DNA of 17,159 nucleotides from Candidatus Bathyarchaeum sp. (GCA_003096255.1 PIXS01000010.1:1-17159), one strand, 5' to 3'; positions 1 to 7,202 are shown, counted from the stretch's first letter. Made by a program: numbers and translations. Notes: a model not told the origin generated them from the sequence alone.

Positions 1-432
1 ATTGATCCCTTAGGCAGAACAGCTTTGCTGGACAGAATCAAGGAACTCCACACGGAACGGGGAACAAGCTTCATCATATCAACCCACATTCTAAGCGACT
101 TAGAGAAAGTGTGCAGCTGGCTTTCAATAGTAGACGCAGGAAAAATAGTCGATCAAGGAGCCGTCAAAGATTTAGCCAAGAAACATTCAGCAGACACCTA
201 CAAAATCGAAGTTTCAGATCCCAGTGTTCTCCTAGAGAACGTTCAGCAGCTAACGATTGTCGAGAAAGCGTGGATTGATGGCGACAAAGTTTTCTGCAAA
301 GTCAGTCACGCAAACGAATTCTATGAAGAACTTCCCAAGATTACAGCAAAACTCAAGCTACAGCTTAAGGGTTTTCAGCATACTCGGGGCACCATCGAAG
401 AAATCTACAGGGAGATTGCGGGCAATGAGTGA
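1..432 (+). CDS. ABC transporter ATP-binding protein, C-terminal part (5' end outside window)
   Basis: The reading frame is open from the first base, so this is the last 143 residues of a longer protein. It opens with the D-loop region (IDPLGR). About 20 residues on comes the switch/H-loop (STHILSDLEKVC, with the catalytic-type His), followed by the usual 'V-D-A-G-K-I-V-D-Q-G' strand that closes an ABC ATPase core. The remaining ~85 residues form the accessory C-terminal domain typical of ABC-2 (DrrA/CcmA-like) exporters. Walker A, Q-loop and signature motifs would lie upstream of the window. The stop overlaps the start of the permease gene by 8 nt, so the two are translationally coupled and should form one complex at the membrane. 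The substrate cannot be told from sequence. The family call is firm; the exporter subtype is inferred from the neighbour. Confidence 0.93.
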   Translation: MDPLGRTALLDRIKELHTERGTSFIISTHILSDLEKVCSWLSIVDAGKIVDQGAVKDLAKKHSADTYKIEVSDPSVLLENVQQLTIVEKAWIDGDKVFCKVSHANEFYEELPKITAKLKLQLKGFQHTRGTIEEIYREIAGNE

Positions 433-1153
433 GCGCCCTGAAGGGTTTTTTAGACTGTTTATTTGGGAGCTTGAGGAATACCTGAGTTTTCCTCTTTTCG
501 AATTCCTTATCTTTGTTGCAATCTTTTTGGTGCTTTCTCCCCACAGTAGCTCATGGGAATTTGTGTACCGTTACGAGAGCCTCAAAAGGCCTGCTACAAA
601 CTTGATTACGCTTTTCTTGGTTTTCATTGTGGGAGCAGTTTTTTCTAGAAGCTTTGCAGGCAGCCTTGCCAAAGATGAAATCAAAATGTTGCTGTCTTAT
701 CCCGTGAAACGATGGAAGCTGTTTCTCGCAAAGTTTTCTGCACTGTTTCTTTCGCTTTTTGCGTTGTTCAGCGTGATGCTGGCCTTTAACTTGCCTCTTT
801 TGGCCTTGAGTCCCTTAGAGCCCATGTTTTACGTTACGCTTCTGGGGGTATTTCTTCAACTGCTGCTTGTGTGCTCAATCACTGTGACTATTTCGTTACT
901 GATCAAAAAGGAGGTTATCGCGGCTTTGTTTTCGATCGTTCTTCTTTTTGGAATCGACGTCACATGCGGTGAGATCAGCTATTTGTCCAGTAGCGGAAGA
1001 TTCGACACAATCTTCAGCTATCTGAACCCTTACGTGTCCACAAACACACTATTTTCAGAATTTGTCAATGCGGTCGCATTACCCCTCGTAGTTTCCGCAG
1101 TACTGTTGTTTCTGTCATTTGTTTACTTTACTTATGTGATGCAAATTGATTGA
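425..1153 (+). CDS. ABC-2 type transporter permease, six predicted membrane helices
   Basis: A 242-residue hydrophobic protein whose ATG (425) overlaps the ATPase stop by 8 nt. The frame stays open upstream to 257, but that part overlaps the ATPase and lacks family character, so the ATG at 425 is preferred. After a short cytoplasmic start (MSERPEGFFRLFIWELEEYL) I see hydrophobic stretches at about residues 21-37, 56-78, 97-120, 135-160, 163-182 and 213-240. Between helices 2 and 3 is a polar segment with 'LLSYPVKRWKLFLAK', which resembles the 'P-V-S-R-xx-hh-x-x-K' loop of ABC-2 permeases that contacts the ATPase. This protein would form the membrane channel for the upstream ATPase. The family call is good; the substrate is unknown. 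Confidence 0.85.
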   Translation: MSERPEGFFRLFIWELEEYLSFPLFEFLIFVAIFLVLSPHSSSWEFVYRYESLKRPATNLITLFLVFIVGAVFSRSFAGSLAKDEIKMLLSYPVKRWKLFLAKFSALFLSLFALFSVMLAFNLPLLALSPLEPMFYVTLLGVFLQLLLVCSITVTISLLIKKEVIAALFSIVLLFGIDVTCGEISYLSSSGRFDTIFSYLNPYVSTNTLFSEFVNAVALPLVVSAVLLFLSFVYFTYVMQID

Positions 1154-1168
1154 GGAGAGAAAAAGCTG

Positions 1169-1669
1169 ATGAAGAAACTGACAAGAATGGGCGTCATAGT
1201 GGTTATTGTGGGCGTTTCGCTTCTTTTGACAACATTCTATAGAGGCAGCAACCAAGAAGGAATTAACAGATTTCAGTGGCTGGGAACTCCATCTGAAGGC
1301 TTCGTTTTTGATGACCGATTCCTTTTGCCTCCCCGAACATGCCAAATACACCTTAACTCAAGCTCTGAAGTTGACGTTTACATACTTGATGAAGAAGGAA
1401 TAAGGCTGTGGGAAGAAAAGGAAACACTTGAACCAATCTGGAACTCAAGCGGAGCTAAACAACACACAGGCACGTTCGATGTCAACAAAAGGGGAGAATA
1501 TGCTCAGCTGGTTTTTAACATCCACAACGCAACCACATCAATACAGGAAACCTTTCGTTTTTCTGGAATTGAAAAAGACTTAGTAGTTGCCTCTGTTGCA
1601 ATCACAGCCATAGGGCTTGTTACTGTAGCAGCTTCAGTTCTGCTGAAAAAATTTCGGGTACGCCATTAA
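1169..1669 (+). CDS. Membrane-anchored protein of the ABC operon, helix at each end (function unknown)
   Basis: A 166-residue protein that starts 15 nt after the permease stop. A GAGGAG Shine-Dalgarno motif lies just after that stop, so it belongs to the same operon. Residues ~7-24 are a hydrophobic N-terminal anchor (MGVIVVIVGVSLLLTTF) after a Lys/Arg-rich start. Residues ~25-135 are a polar, beta-rich region with several N-x-S/T sequons, and ~139-160 is a second helix ending in KKFRVRH. This topology suggests a domain held outside the cell between two helices with both ends in the cytoplasm. I do not recognise a named family. By position it may be an accessory or substrate-contact subunit of the transporter; that is inference only. 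Confidence 0.75.
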   Translation: MKKLTRMGVIVVIVGVSLLLTTFYRGSNQEGINRFQWLGTPSEGFVFDDRFLLPPRTCQIHLNSSSEVDVYILDEEGIRLWEEKETLEPIWNSSGAKQHTGTFDVNKRGEYAQLVFNIHNATTSIQETFRFSGIEKDLVVASVAITAIGLVTVAASVLLKKFRVRH

Positions 1670-1752
1670 CAATAGGGCATTCGCTAAACAGAAGGGGTTT
1701 ATGAGGAAAGGGGGATGTTAGTGTGCAGGTTTTCTGCTGTTTTGGTTGTTGG

Positions 1753-1854
1753 TTAGATTCTGGGGAAGAACCAGATATTGACGAGTTCTTTGAAGCTTAA
1801 TTCGTCTGTGGTTTCTAGTTCTGATTTGTTTTTATTTGTGATTGATGTTGCCAT
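1753..1854 (-). CDS. Possible 33-residue small ORF with its own TATA-like box (uncertain)
   Basis: In the spacer between two convergent operons the minus strand carries ATG (1852-1854) to TAA (1753-1755), 33 codons. The product is polar at first (MATSITNKNKSELETTDELS) and ends in an aromatic stretch (FKELVNIWFFPRI). A TATA-like GTTTATATA lies on the same strand at 1909-1901, which would put a transcript start near 1878, about 24 nt before the ATG. There is no strong Shine-Dalgarno motif. It could be a real microprotein, the stump of a decayed gene, or chance. I recognise no family. Confidence 0.25.
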   Translation of the reverse strand: MATSITNKNKSELETTDELSFKELVNIWFFPRI

Positions 1855-1900
1855 ACTCACTCATATCCATTCAACTTATTTGAGACATATCATATGATTG

Positions 1901-1909
1901 TATATAAAC
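1901..1909 (-). promoter_or_regulatory. TATA-like box facing the 1753-1854 small ORF
   Basis: The minus strand reads GTTTATATA, a close match to the archaeal TATA consensus, in an AT-rich stretch just past the end of the MEMO gene. No annotated gene other than the 33-codon ORF lies downstream on this strand before the convergent 1169-1669 gene. The box may serve that ORF, an antisense/3' transcript, or nothing. Confidence 0.35.
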
Positions 1910-1944
1910 ATTACTTTTTTCTGAATGTATATCCTAAAATCAGA

Positions 1945-2793
1945 TTATTTCATGAAGATTATGGAGGCGTATCCCACCACAGCTGAAAGGTCACCCAGGA
2001 CGTCGCCGCTAGTCTTGTAACACAACAACTCGGATTTCTTAGCGCCTAGTTCCTTTGATGCAGTGATGGCTGCCATAGTAGGACCATAACCGCAGGTAGA
2101 AATCCCATAAGACTCCACAGCACGATAGTACTGTTCCTCATCCATAGCTAGAGCAGCATCCACAGCCAGCATGTCCTTCTTTTCAGCCCTTTCCTGAGGC
2201 TCGTAATGAGTCAAATCAGAGGAAGCAATAACCAAACAGTTCTTTCCCTTCAGGGCTTTTGCAACCGCTTTTCCTACTTCTCGGCTGGACACTAAATCCT
2301 GCATCCCAAAACAGATGGGAACAAACCTGAACTCTGAACCATATAGGTACTGAAGGAAAGGAAGTTGAAGTTCAATAGAATGCTCATAAGCGTGGGCTCT
2401 GTCATCGACGTCAATTATGCCTGAGAGGTTTACAATATGGTTGGCTGTTTCGGCGTCAATCTCAACGTCACCTAGGGGAGTTCGCCAAGCACCCTCATTC
2501 ATAATCGAAAGTGCGCTTCCACGTCCAGTATGGTTTGGACCAAAAATCACTATGACGTCAGGTTTTCCATCCACTGCAAGACGGTGATAGGCGTGGGCGG
2601 CTACTGGACCAGAAGCCATGTACCCCGCATGGGGAACAACAAGCCCAACTAAGTTTCGTGGACCCTCCTTGTTTACGGAGGGCAGACTTCCAGGTCCAAG
2701 CCTGTGCATGAAAAGCTGTTCTATCTGATCTCGTAGGCGGTTAGGGGTACCAGCGTACCAGGAGCCCGCAACTGCCGGAGACCTTACTTTCAA
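1945..2793 (-). CDS. MEMO family protein (AmmeMemoRadiSam system protein B)
   Basis: A 282-residue protein of the MEMO1 family, distantly related to class III extradiol dioxygenases. Visible family motifs are SPAVAGSWY near the N-terminus, VVPHAGY (H55), GPNHTG (H88), [15 protein letters not shown] (~134-148), ASSDLTHY (~190-197) and STCGYGP (C234). H55, H88 and C234 correspond to the metal-ligand set described for human MEMO1, so the site looks intact. The start is TTG at 2793, overlapping the rps2 stop by 4 nt (TTGA), which means translational coupling as the last gene of the operon. Archaeal homologs often sit after rps2, sometimes ahead of mevalonate kinase, which is not here. The AMMECR1 and radical-SAM partners are also absent from the window. 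The molecular role in archaea is not settled. Confidence 0.93.
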   Translation of the reverse strand: MKVRSPAVAGSWYAGTPNRLRDQIEQLFMHRLGPGSLPSVNKEGPRNLVGLVVPHAGYMASGPVAAHAYHRLAVDGKPDVIVIFGPNHTGRGSALSIMNEGAWRTPLGDVEIDAETANHIVNLSGIIDVDDRAHAYEHSIELQLPFLQYLYGSEFRFVPICFGMQDLVSSREVGKAVAKALKGKNCLVIASSDLTHYEPQERAEKKDMLAVDAALAMDEEQYYRAVESYGISTCGYGPTMAAITASKELGAKKSELLCYKTSGDVLGDLSAVVGYASIIFMK

Positions 2794-3452
2794 ACCTCGT
2801 CTTCTTCCCGTCTTTCCCTAGTCAACTTGATTTCGAAGTCCTCGATGGACTGACGTGGGTCACCGTCTGCTGGAATTTCGCCTCTCTCGCGGAGTATCTG
2901 TCTAGCTAGCAGCCAATAGATAACAGCCAACGCGCGTCTACCTTTGTTGTTAGTGGGTATAACCAAGTCTACAAAGGAGAAATCGTTGTCAGTGCTGCAA
3001 AGGGCTACCACAGGAATTCCGATGCTAGCCGCTTCCTTTACTGCCTGCACATCAGCCTTAGGGTCAGACACAATTAACACGCTAGGCTCAAGACGGTTCG
3101 GGTAAAGAGGGTTTGAGAGCATTCCAGGAATGAACCTTCCAACGATGGGTGTTGCCTTAACCACTTCACAGAATTTCTCTACAGGAGACTGAGCATACAG
3201 TCTTCCAGCAACAGCCGCAATCTTTGAGGGCTCAAATCGGGCTAGAAACTTGGCAGCCACTCGTATCCGTTCATCGGTTTTCTTAACATCCAAAACGAAC
3301 AGGCCGTCGGCTCTGACACGGTAAATGAACTGTTCCATGTCTTTTGTTCTCATTCTGGTTCCTATATGAACCCCCGCGGACAACAGTGTATCCTGGGGTA
3401 ACAGAAGTTCTTCTTCGCTGAATGCTTCAATGTTTTCTTCATTTTCGGACAA
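2790..3452 (-). CDS. rps2: 30S ribosomal protein S2 (uS2)
   Basis: Archaeal-type uS2 of about 220 residues. Recognisable parts are 'AGVHIGTR', '[15 protein letters not shown]', '[16 protein letters not shown]', the '[12 protein letters not shown]' strand and '[29 protein letters not shown]', which ends the core. An acidic head and tail flank it. The frame opens with TTG at 3467, but that codon sits against the enolase stop and immediately ahead of a GGAGG motif (3466-3462). The TTG at 3452-3450 lies 9 nt past that motif, a normal distance, so I place the start there; the choice changes only five residues. It sits between enolase and MEMO in the operon, an arrangement seen in many archaea. Confidence 0.95.
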   Translation of the reverse strand: MSENEENIEAFSEEELLLPQDTLLSAGVHIGTRMRTKDMEQFIYRVRADGLFVLDVKKTDERIRVAAKFLARFEPSKIAAVAGRLYAQSPVEKFCEVVKATPIVGRFIPGMLSNPLYPNRLEPSVLIVSDPKADVQAVKEAASIGIPVVALCSTDNDFSFVDLVIPTNNKGRRALAVIYWLLARQILRERGEIPADGDPRQSIEDFEIKLTRERREEDEV

Positions 3453-3467
3453 ACTTTTTTCCTCCAA

Positions 3468-4712
3468 TCAGATTATCGCCATTTTAGCTCTATTTCCAAG
3501 AGTTTCTTCTATGCGGAGCAGCTCGTTGGTTTTTGCAACGCGCTCTCCATGTAACACTCCAGCCTTGATTACTGGGCAAGAGAATGCAACGGCTAAGTGA
3601 GCTATATGTGTATCAGTTGTTTCTCCAGAACGATGGGACATAACTGGAACATATCCGGCACGTTTCGCTAGACGGGTAGTGTTCCAAGTGTCTGTGAGTG
3701 TTCCCACTTGATTCATTTTTACGATAAGAGAGTTTCCTGCACACATTTCGATGCCCTTAGCCAGCCGTTCAGGGTTTGTGACAAACAGGTCGTCGCCACA
3801 TATTAGACAATTATCAACCTTTTTGGTGAGTTCCGCAAAACTTTCGTAGTCATCCTCATCAAAGGGGTCTTCAACATAAGCAAGATTATACTCTTCAATG
3901 AGATGCAGCATAAACTCCAGCTGCTCGCCAGAATCCCGCTTCTTTCCTTCCATCGAGTAAACATAAACGTTCTTTTTCGGATTGTAAAAACTGGAAGCAG
4001 CAACATCAAGACATGCTCTGCATTCTATGCCTAACTCATCCGAAACTTCGTTGCATGCTTGGGCAACTATCTTCAGGGCTTCCTCGTTCTCGATGTTTGG
4101 CGCCCAGGCTCCCTCGTCGCCTCTTCCGCCCGTAAAGGTTGGTTTAGCAGTTCTGAGAAGAGCACCGATCCTTTCATGAACCATGATATTGGCTTTCGCC
4201 GCCTCCGAGAAGCTTCGTGCCTTAAACGGAATAACCAGATACTCTTGGATGTCTGTTGTTTTTCCGAGGGCATGTTTTCCTCCACCCAGCACGTTCCCAA
4301 GAGGATACGGAAGCTCGTTTGCGAGGTACCCAGATAATTGTTGAAAGAGGGTTGTGCCGTAGGATGTTGCGGCTGCTTCTGCCGTTGCCAAAGAGATAGC
4401 GTAGGCAGTGTTTCCGCCGATGTTGCTGAAGTCTTCTGTTTCATCTATTTCATGAAGCAGGGCATCAATGTCCTCTTGTTCTTCAGCGTCCATGCCGATA
4501 ATCTCAGGGACAATCAGCTCTTCCATCTTTTTTATGGCAGCATCAACTCCGCCTTCAGGATATGAAGTCACCTCAGCTTTGCCTTTGCTGGCTCCTGCGG
4601 GGGCTCCGGCTCTTCCGAATCCGTCAACAGTTATGATGTCAACTTCAATCGTTTCTCGACCTCGGCTATTGAAAAGTTTCCGCGCCATAACGTCTTCGAT
4701 TATAGATGACAT
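3468..4712 (-). CDS. eno: Enolase (phosphopyruvate hydratase)
   Basis: A 414-residue enolase that interconverts 2-phosphoglycerate and phosphoenolpyruvate in glycolysis/gluconeogenesis. Key regions are present: SRGRETIEVD near the N-terminus, GGGKHA (His loop), GRGDEGAWAPN (the acid residue of the GDEG loop), AYVEDPFDEDD and ICGDDLFVTN (metal ligands), SLIVKMNQVGTLTDT (catalytic Lys), MSHRSGETTDTHIAHLAVA, and the ending AGVLHGERVAKTNELLRIEE. Next to textbook bacterial enolases the loops vary slightly (GAW for GGF, GKHA for GSHA), but every catalytic position I can place is kept. The ATG at 4712 is preceded by GGTGA with 6 nt spacing. rpoN ends 12 nt upstream and rps2 follows directly. Confidence 0.97.
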   Translation of the reverse strand: MSSIIEDVMARKLFNSRGRETIEVDIITVDGFGRAGAPAGASKGKAEVTSYPEGGVDAAIKKMEELIVPEIIGMDAEEQEDIDALLHEIDETEDFSNIGGNTAYAISLATAEAAATSYGTTLFQQLSGYLANELPYPLGNVLGGGKHALGKTTDIQEYLVIPFKARSFSEAAKANIMVHERIGALLRTAKPTFTGGRGDEGAWAPNIENEEALKIVAQACNEVSDELGIECRACLDVAASSFYNPKKNVYVYSMEGKKRDSGEQLEFMLHLIEEYNLAYVEDPFDEDDYESFAELTKKVDNCLICGDDLFVTNPERLAKGIEMCAGNSLIVKMNQVGTLTDTWNTTRLAKRAGYVPVMSHRSGETTDTHIAHLAVAFSCPVIKAGVLHGERVAKTNELLRIEETLGNRAKMAII

Positions 4713-4724
4713 GCTTGTTCACCG

Positions 4725-4949
4725 CTAGAATTGACTGTTGTTCATCTTGCCTTTTTCTTCGTAGAACCTGAGGATGCTGTCGGAGATTTCTATGTGACCA
4801 AGAATCATTCGGCGGCAACAGTATCTTGTTACGCCTAAGCTGTCCAGAACCTTTTTTGGGTCTTCTCCAGCTTTGACTCTGCTGTTGAAGTCTTCCCATT
4901 TGTCGGCTATCAGCTTGCCGCATGTGAAACAACGAACTGGGATAATAAT
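4725..4949 (-). CDS. rpoN: DNA-directed RNA polymerase subunit Rpo10/RpoN with an apparent ATT start codon
   Basis: Translating the minus strand upstream of eno gives a clear Rpo10 of 74 residues. Its zinc ligands are RCFTCGK near the N-terminus and RYCCRRM in the middle, with 'ADKWEDF', '[14 protein letters not shown]' and 'RMILGHIEI' around them. Family members normally begin M-I-(I/V)-P-V-R-C-F; here that Met position is ATT (4949-4947), followed by ATT ATC CCA. No ATG, GTG or TTG occurs in frame between it and the in-frame TGA upstream. A perfect GGAGGT lies at 4964-4959, 9 nt before this ATT; a second ATT at 4955 is only 3 nt away and less likely. Rpo10 is a small Zn-binding subunit at the Rpo2/Rpo3 platform of RNA polymerase. 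The protein identity is firm; the start codon is the open point. Confidence 0.88.
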   Translation of the reverse strand: MIIPVRCFTCGKLIADKWEDFNSRVKAGEDPKKVLDSLGVTRYCCRRMILGHIEISDSILRFYEEKGKMNNSQF

Positions 4950-4950
4950 T

Positions 4951-4977
4951 TCAATTCGACCTCCTACACATAATCAT
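4951..4977 (-). other. Eight-codon micro-ORF ending 1 nt before the rpoN start
   Basis: The minus strand reads ATG ATT ATG TGT AGG AGG TCG AAT TGA, with the TGA at 4953-4951. One base separates this stop from the proposed ATT start of rpoN at 4949. The AGGAGG inside the micro-ORF overlaps the Shine-Dalgarno motif of rpoN. This geometry would allow termination-reinitiation. A +1 shift across base 4950 would instead fuse the two frames. It may also be coincidence. Confidence 0.25.
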
Positions 4978-4997
4978 GACATTCTGGTTGTTTCGAG

Positions 4998-5006
4998 CAT
5001 TTAATT
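4998..5006 (-). promoter_or_regulatory. Candidate internal promoter TATA box ahead of rpoN-eno-rps2-memo
   Basis: In the 107-nt spacer between rps9 and the rpoN ribosome-binding site the minus strand reads AATTAAATG. It resembles the boxes before rps13 and the agmatinase gene. A transcript start ~25 nt on (near 4975) would leave a ~25 nt leader with the GGAGGT. A second weaker candidate (TGTATAAG) lies ~15 nt further upstream. Confidence 0.35.
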
Positions 5007-5071
5007 CCTACTTATACATTTTGGTGAAGTCTATACACATTAGACAGCTACACAATCTTCTCTTCGAGTGC

Positions 5072-5485
5072 TCACCTGTAGCTTTTCTGGTCCCTAGCCC
5101 TAGCACCTGGACCTCCGAATTTCTTGGGTTCACTTCGTCTAGGGTCACCAGCAATCATTGTTCGGTCATAGTCTCTTAGGGCAGTTCGAAGTCGAGTGCT
5201 CTTTGTCCACTTCAATAGACCCTTAGCGATTGCCATTCGGGCTGCTTCAGCCTGTCCCATGTAGCCGCCTCCAGACACTTTGACGTTGATGTCAACTTGT
5301 TCCGCGACTTTTTCGTCCACCAGCATTAGGGGTTCAGATATTTTGTCGCGTGCGAGTCTGGGTTCAAAAATCTCTAAGGGCACATTGTTTATTCGGATTC
5401 TTCCCTTTCCAAGTTTTACTGTGGCTCTAGCTGATGCGGTTTTTCGTTTGCCACTTAATACCATAACTTTCTTTGATTTAGACAT
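5072..5485 (-). CDS. rps9: 30S ribosomal protein S9 (uS9)
   Basis: A 137-residue uS9. It shows the family's [20 protein letters not shown] opening, '[19 protein letters not shown]', '[18 protein letters not shown]' and the diagnostic basic tail ending in QKSYR, which reaches toward the decoding centre of the 30S subunit. The frame is open upstream to 5533, but that part overlaps rpl13. The ATG at 5485 (MSKSKKV) has GAGGT 8 nt before it and lies 1 nt after the rpl13 stop, so it is chosen. It follows rpl13 in the conserved archaeal L18e-L13-S9 string. Confidence 0.96.
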   Translation of the reverse strand: MSKSKKVMVLSGKRKTASARATVKLGKGRIRINNVPLEIFEPRLARDKISEPLMLVDEKVAEQVDINVKVSGGGYMGQAEAARMAIAKGLLKWTKSTRLRTALRDYDRTMIAGDPRRSEPKKFGGPGARARDQKSYR

Positions 5486-5486
5486 G

Positions 5487-5927
5487 CTACTCAACCTCTG
5501 GGCTCCATCCAATTTCTTTAGCCAATTCTCCAACTGTTATATAAGGTGATTTTAATTTCTCTGCCCGTGCTTCAAGAATTGTTTTTGTTTCTTTTCCCTC
5601 AAATTCTTTGGGAGCACCTAAGTAAACTCTAAGCCGTTTCAATGCATCTCGACCTTTTGCTTTCCTGTATGGAAGCATGCCGCGGATGGTTCTGCGAACA
5701 ATCATGTCAGGTCTTCGAGGATGTAAAGGTCCCTTTCTTGGGTGACCCACTTCAAGGAACTCTTTACGTTCCTTGACTATCTGGAGTCTCTTGCCTGAAA
5801 TGGCGGCTTGTTCAGCATTTAAGATTACTATGGATTCGCCTTGGAGAAGACATTTAGCTACGCTGCTTGACATTCGTCCAAGAATAAGCCCTTTTGCATC
5901 AATAATTATGGAGTTTTCAGAAGACAT
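5487..5927 (-). CDS. rpl13: 50S ribosomal protein L13 (uL13)
   Basis: A uL13 of 146 residues. Recognisable features are '[24 protein letters not shown]' at the N-terminus, '[43 protein letters not shown]' as the RNA-binding core, and a short C-terminal helix. A GTG (5930) and an ATG (5927) stand side by side as possible starts. I take the ATG, which lies 8 nt after GGGGT at the rpl18e stop. The gene is separated by a few bases from rpl18e and by 1 nt from rps9, so all three are co-translated. Early 50S assembly protein; identity certain. Confidence 0.96.
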   Translation of the reverse strand: MSSENSIIIDAKGLILGRMSSSVAKCLLQGESIVILNAEQAAISGKRLQIVKERKEFLEVGHPRKGPLHPRRPDMIVRRTIRGMLPYRKAKGRDALKRLRVYLGAPKEFEGKETKTILEARAEKLKSPYITVGELAKEIGWSPEVE

Positions 5928-5933
5928 CACAGT

Positions 5934-6296
5934 TTACCCCATGAGTTTCACGTTTTTTCCGGCTGGGTTCTTTTCCATCAGTTCTCTGATGGTCAAGCAT
6001 TTTCCCTTTGCCTTGAGAATCTTTGCTTGCGCCAAATCAGAAAAAGCGAAGGCTGCTACGGTCATGGGATGGTCTGCGTTTCCTGAGCCCAGAACTTTGC
6101 CTGGGACAGCAACTGTTTCTCCATTTTTTGTGTAGCGGTTCAATCGGCTTACGTTTACTGCTATTCGGCTTCTTTTTGAAGTTGACAAACTGTCTGCTAA
6201 GCTGAGCCACAAGTTGGTTTGGCTTTCTTGCGATTTCTTTTTTAAATCTCGAATGAGCATGATAAGCTCTGGATTTGTTGCCTTTAGTTTCTTCAC
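5934..6296 (-). CDS. rpl18e: 50S ribosomal protein L18e (eL18)
   Basis: A 120-residue archaeal/eukaryotic-type eL18, absent from bacteria. Family features are 'TNPELIMLIRDLKKKSQES', 'RSRIAVNVSRLNRYTKNGETVAVPGKVLGSG' and 'TVAAFAFSDLAQAKI', with a final 'NPAGKNVKLMG'. It begins with GTG at 6296, overlapping the rpoD stop by 4 nt (GTGA), so translation is coupled to rpoD. Length is normal. It marks the genome as archaeal and opens the L18e-L13-S9 part of the operon. Confidence 0.96.
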   Translation of the reverse strand: MKKLKATNPELIMLIRDLKKKSQESQTNLWLSLADSLSTSKRSRIAVNVSRLNRYTKNGETVAVPGKVLGSGNADHPMTVAAFAFSDLAQAKILKAKGKCLTIRELMEKNPAGKNVKLMG

Positions 6297-7114
6297 TTCT
6301 TCATAACCTTTTTCAATTGATCGGAAAAGTCGTCAATTTTTTTGTCAAGAATTTTTACTGCCTCAACAACTATTCGTTCTACTGGCAGTGCTCCAGTGGA
6401 CTCGATTTTGAAGATGAATGCTGTTTCGTCCCAAGTTATTTCCACTGGCTTAGGGTCTTTAGGACAAGCGTCAACACAGTCCATACAGAGGGTGCACTCG
6501 ATCTCGTTCTGAGTTTTTATCCCCGAGTCAGTCTTCACGAAAACCTCTTCGGGACAAACTTGGACGCATTTGCCGCATGCATCACAGTCTTTAGAGTTAA
6601 TCTTGACTTCTGGTAGATACATGTAAGTGCACATGGATACAGGCTGCCACTTTGCATGCTTCACTCCTTTTCCAAGTCGAGCATAAGCTTCCAAGTTTAC
6701 TTTTTGTTCAGGAGCCAACTTCACTAGAGGAATCTTGTCGCTGACCGGGGCAATGTCAGGATTTTCGGGCTTCAATTCTCCTGAATAAACAGTTGTTGAT
6801 TTCTCTGTGGCTTCGACTTCCAGCGTCAGATTTGCTCGACAAAGGTTGCATCCAAGCTCGCTTTCGCAGGTGCATTCTTCAGGAAGATTGTAAGAGTCTA
6901 GGTCGGTTTTGAGGGGAATGAATCCCATTCTGTGGGCAAGAATTTCGTCGTTAAGAATTGAAGAGTTTTCGAGAATAACGATTTCGTCAATTGCCATTGC
7001 AGGAACTTCAGTGAGCATAATTCGCCGTAACGCGTTTACAAAAGGCGTATTGACTCCTCTAACAATGAATCGCATGAAGTCATCGGTTTTATCTAGTATT
7101 TGAATCTCAACCAC
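6293..7114 (-). CDS. rpoD: DNA-directed RNA polymerase subunit Rpo3/RpoD with ferredoxin-like domain
   Basis: A 273-residue Rpo3, the archaeal alpha-like subunit that starts RNAP assembly with Rpo11. N-terminal dimerisation motifs are present: 'FVNALRRIMLTEVPAMAIDEI' (~25-45) and 'ILAHRMGFIPLKTD' (~58-71). A zinc-type loop C81/C83/C89/C92 follows. Residues ~172-222 are an inserted ferredoxin-like domain with two full CX2CX2CX3CP sets: C177, C180, C183, C187 and C207, C210, C213, C217. Some lineages keep only one or neither set; here both look able to bind a [4Fe-4S] cluster. The C-terminal dimerisation half (ESTGALPVERIVVEAVKIL) is intact. The start is GTG at 7114 with GAGG 7 nt before it. 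Confidence 0.96.
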   Translation of the reverse strand: MVEIQILDKTDDFMRFIVRGVNTPFVNALRRIMLTEVPAMAIDEIVILENSSILNDEILAHRMGFIPLKTDLDSYNLPEECTCESELGCNLCRANLTLEVEATEKSTTVYSGELKPENPDIAPVSDKIPLVKLAPEQKVNLEAYARLGKGVKHAKWQPVSMCTYMYLPEVKINSKDCDACGKCVQVCPEEVFVKTDSGIKTQNEIECTLCMDCVDACPKDPKPVEITWDETAFIFKIESTGALPVERIVVEAVKILDKKIDDFSDQLKKVMKK

Positions 7115-7202
7115 ATTTAAGCCTCAATTAAGCCTTTTTGTAATAGCGTGCTTAAAGCGCGTGCTTTTCAAAGAGAGAGAAAGCCATTATTTCAATATTT
7201 TG

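Noticed and set aside
1883..1899. CATATG-type palindrome near 1891-1896
   Set aside because: It is a six-base palindrome in AT-rich DNA, expected by chance, with no second copy that would suggest an operator.
4666..4932. Minus-strand open frame of 88 codons over the rpoN region
   Set aside because: It is the wrong frame. The frame next to it gives a textbook Rpo10 with all zinc ligands.
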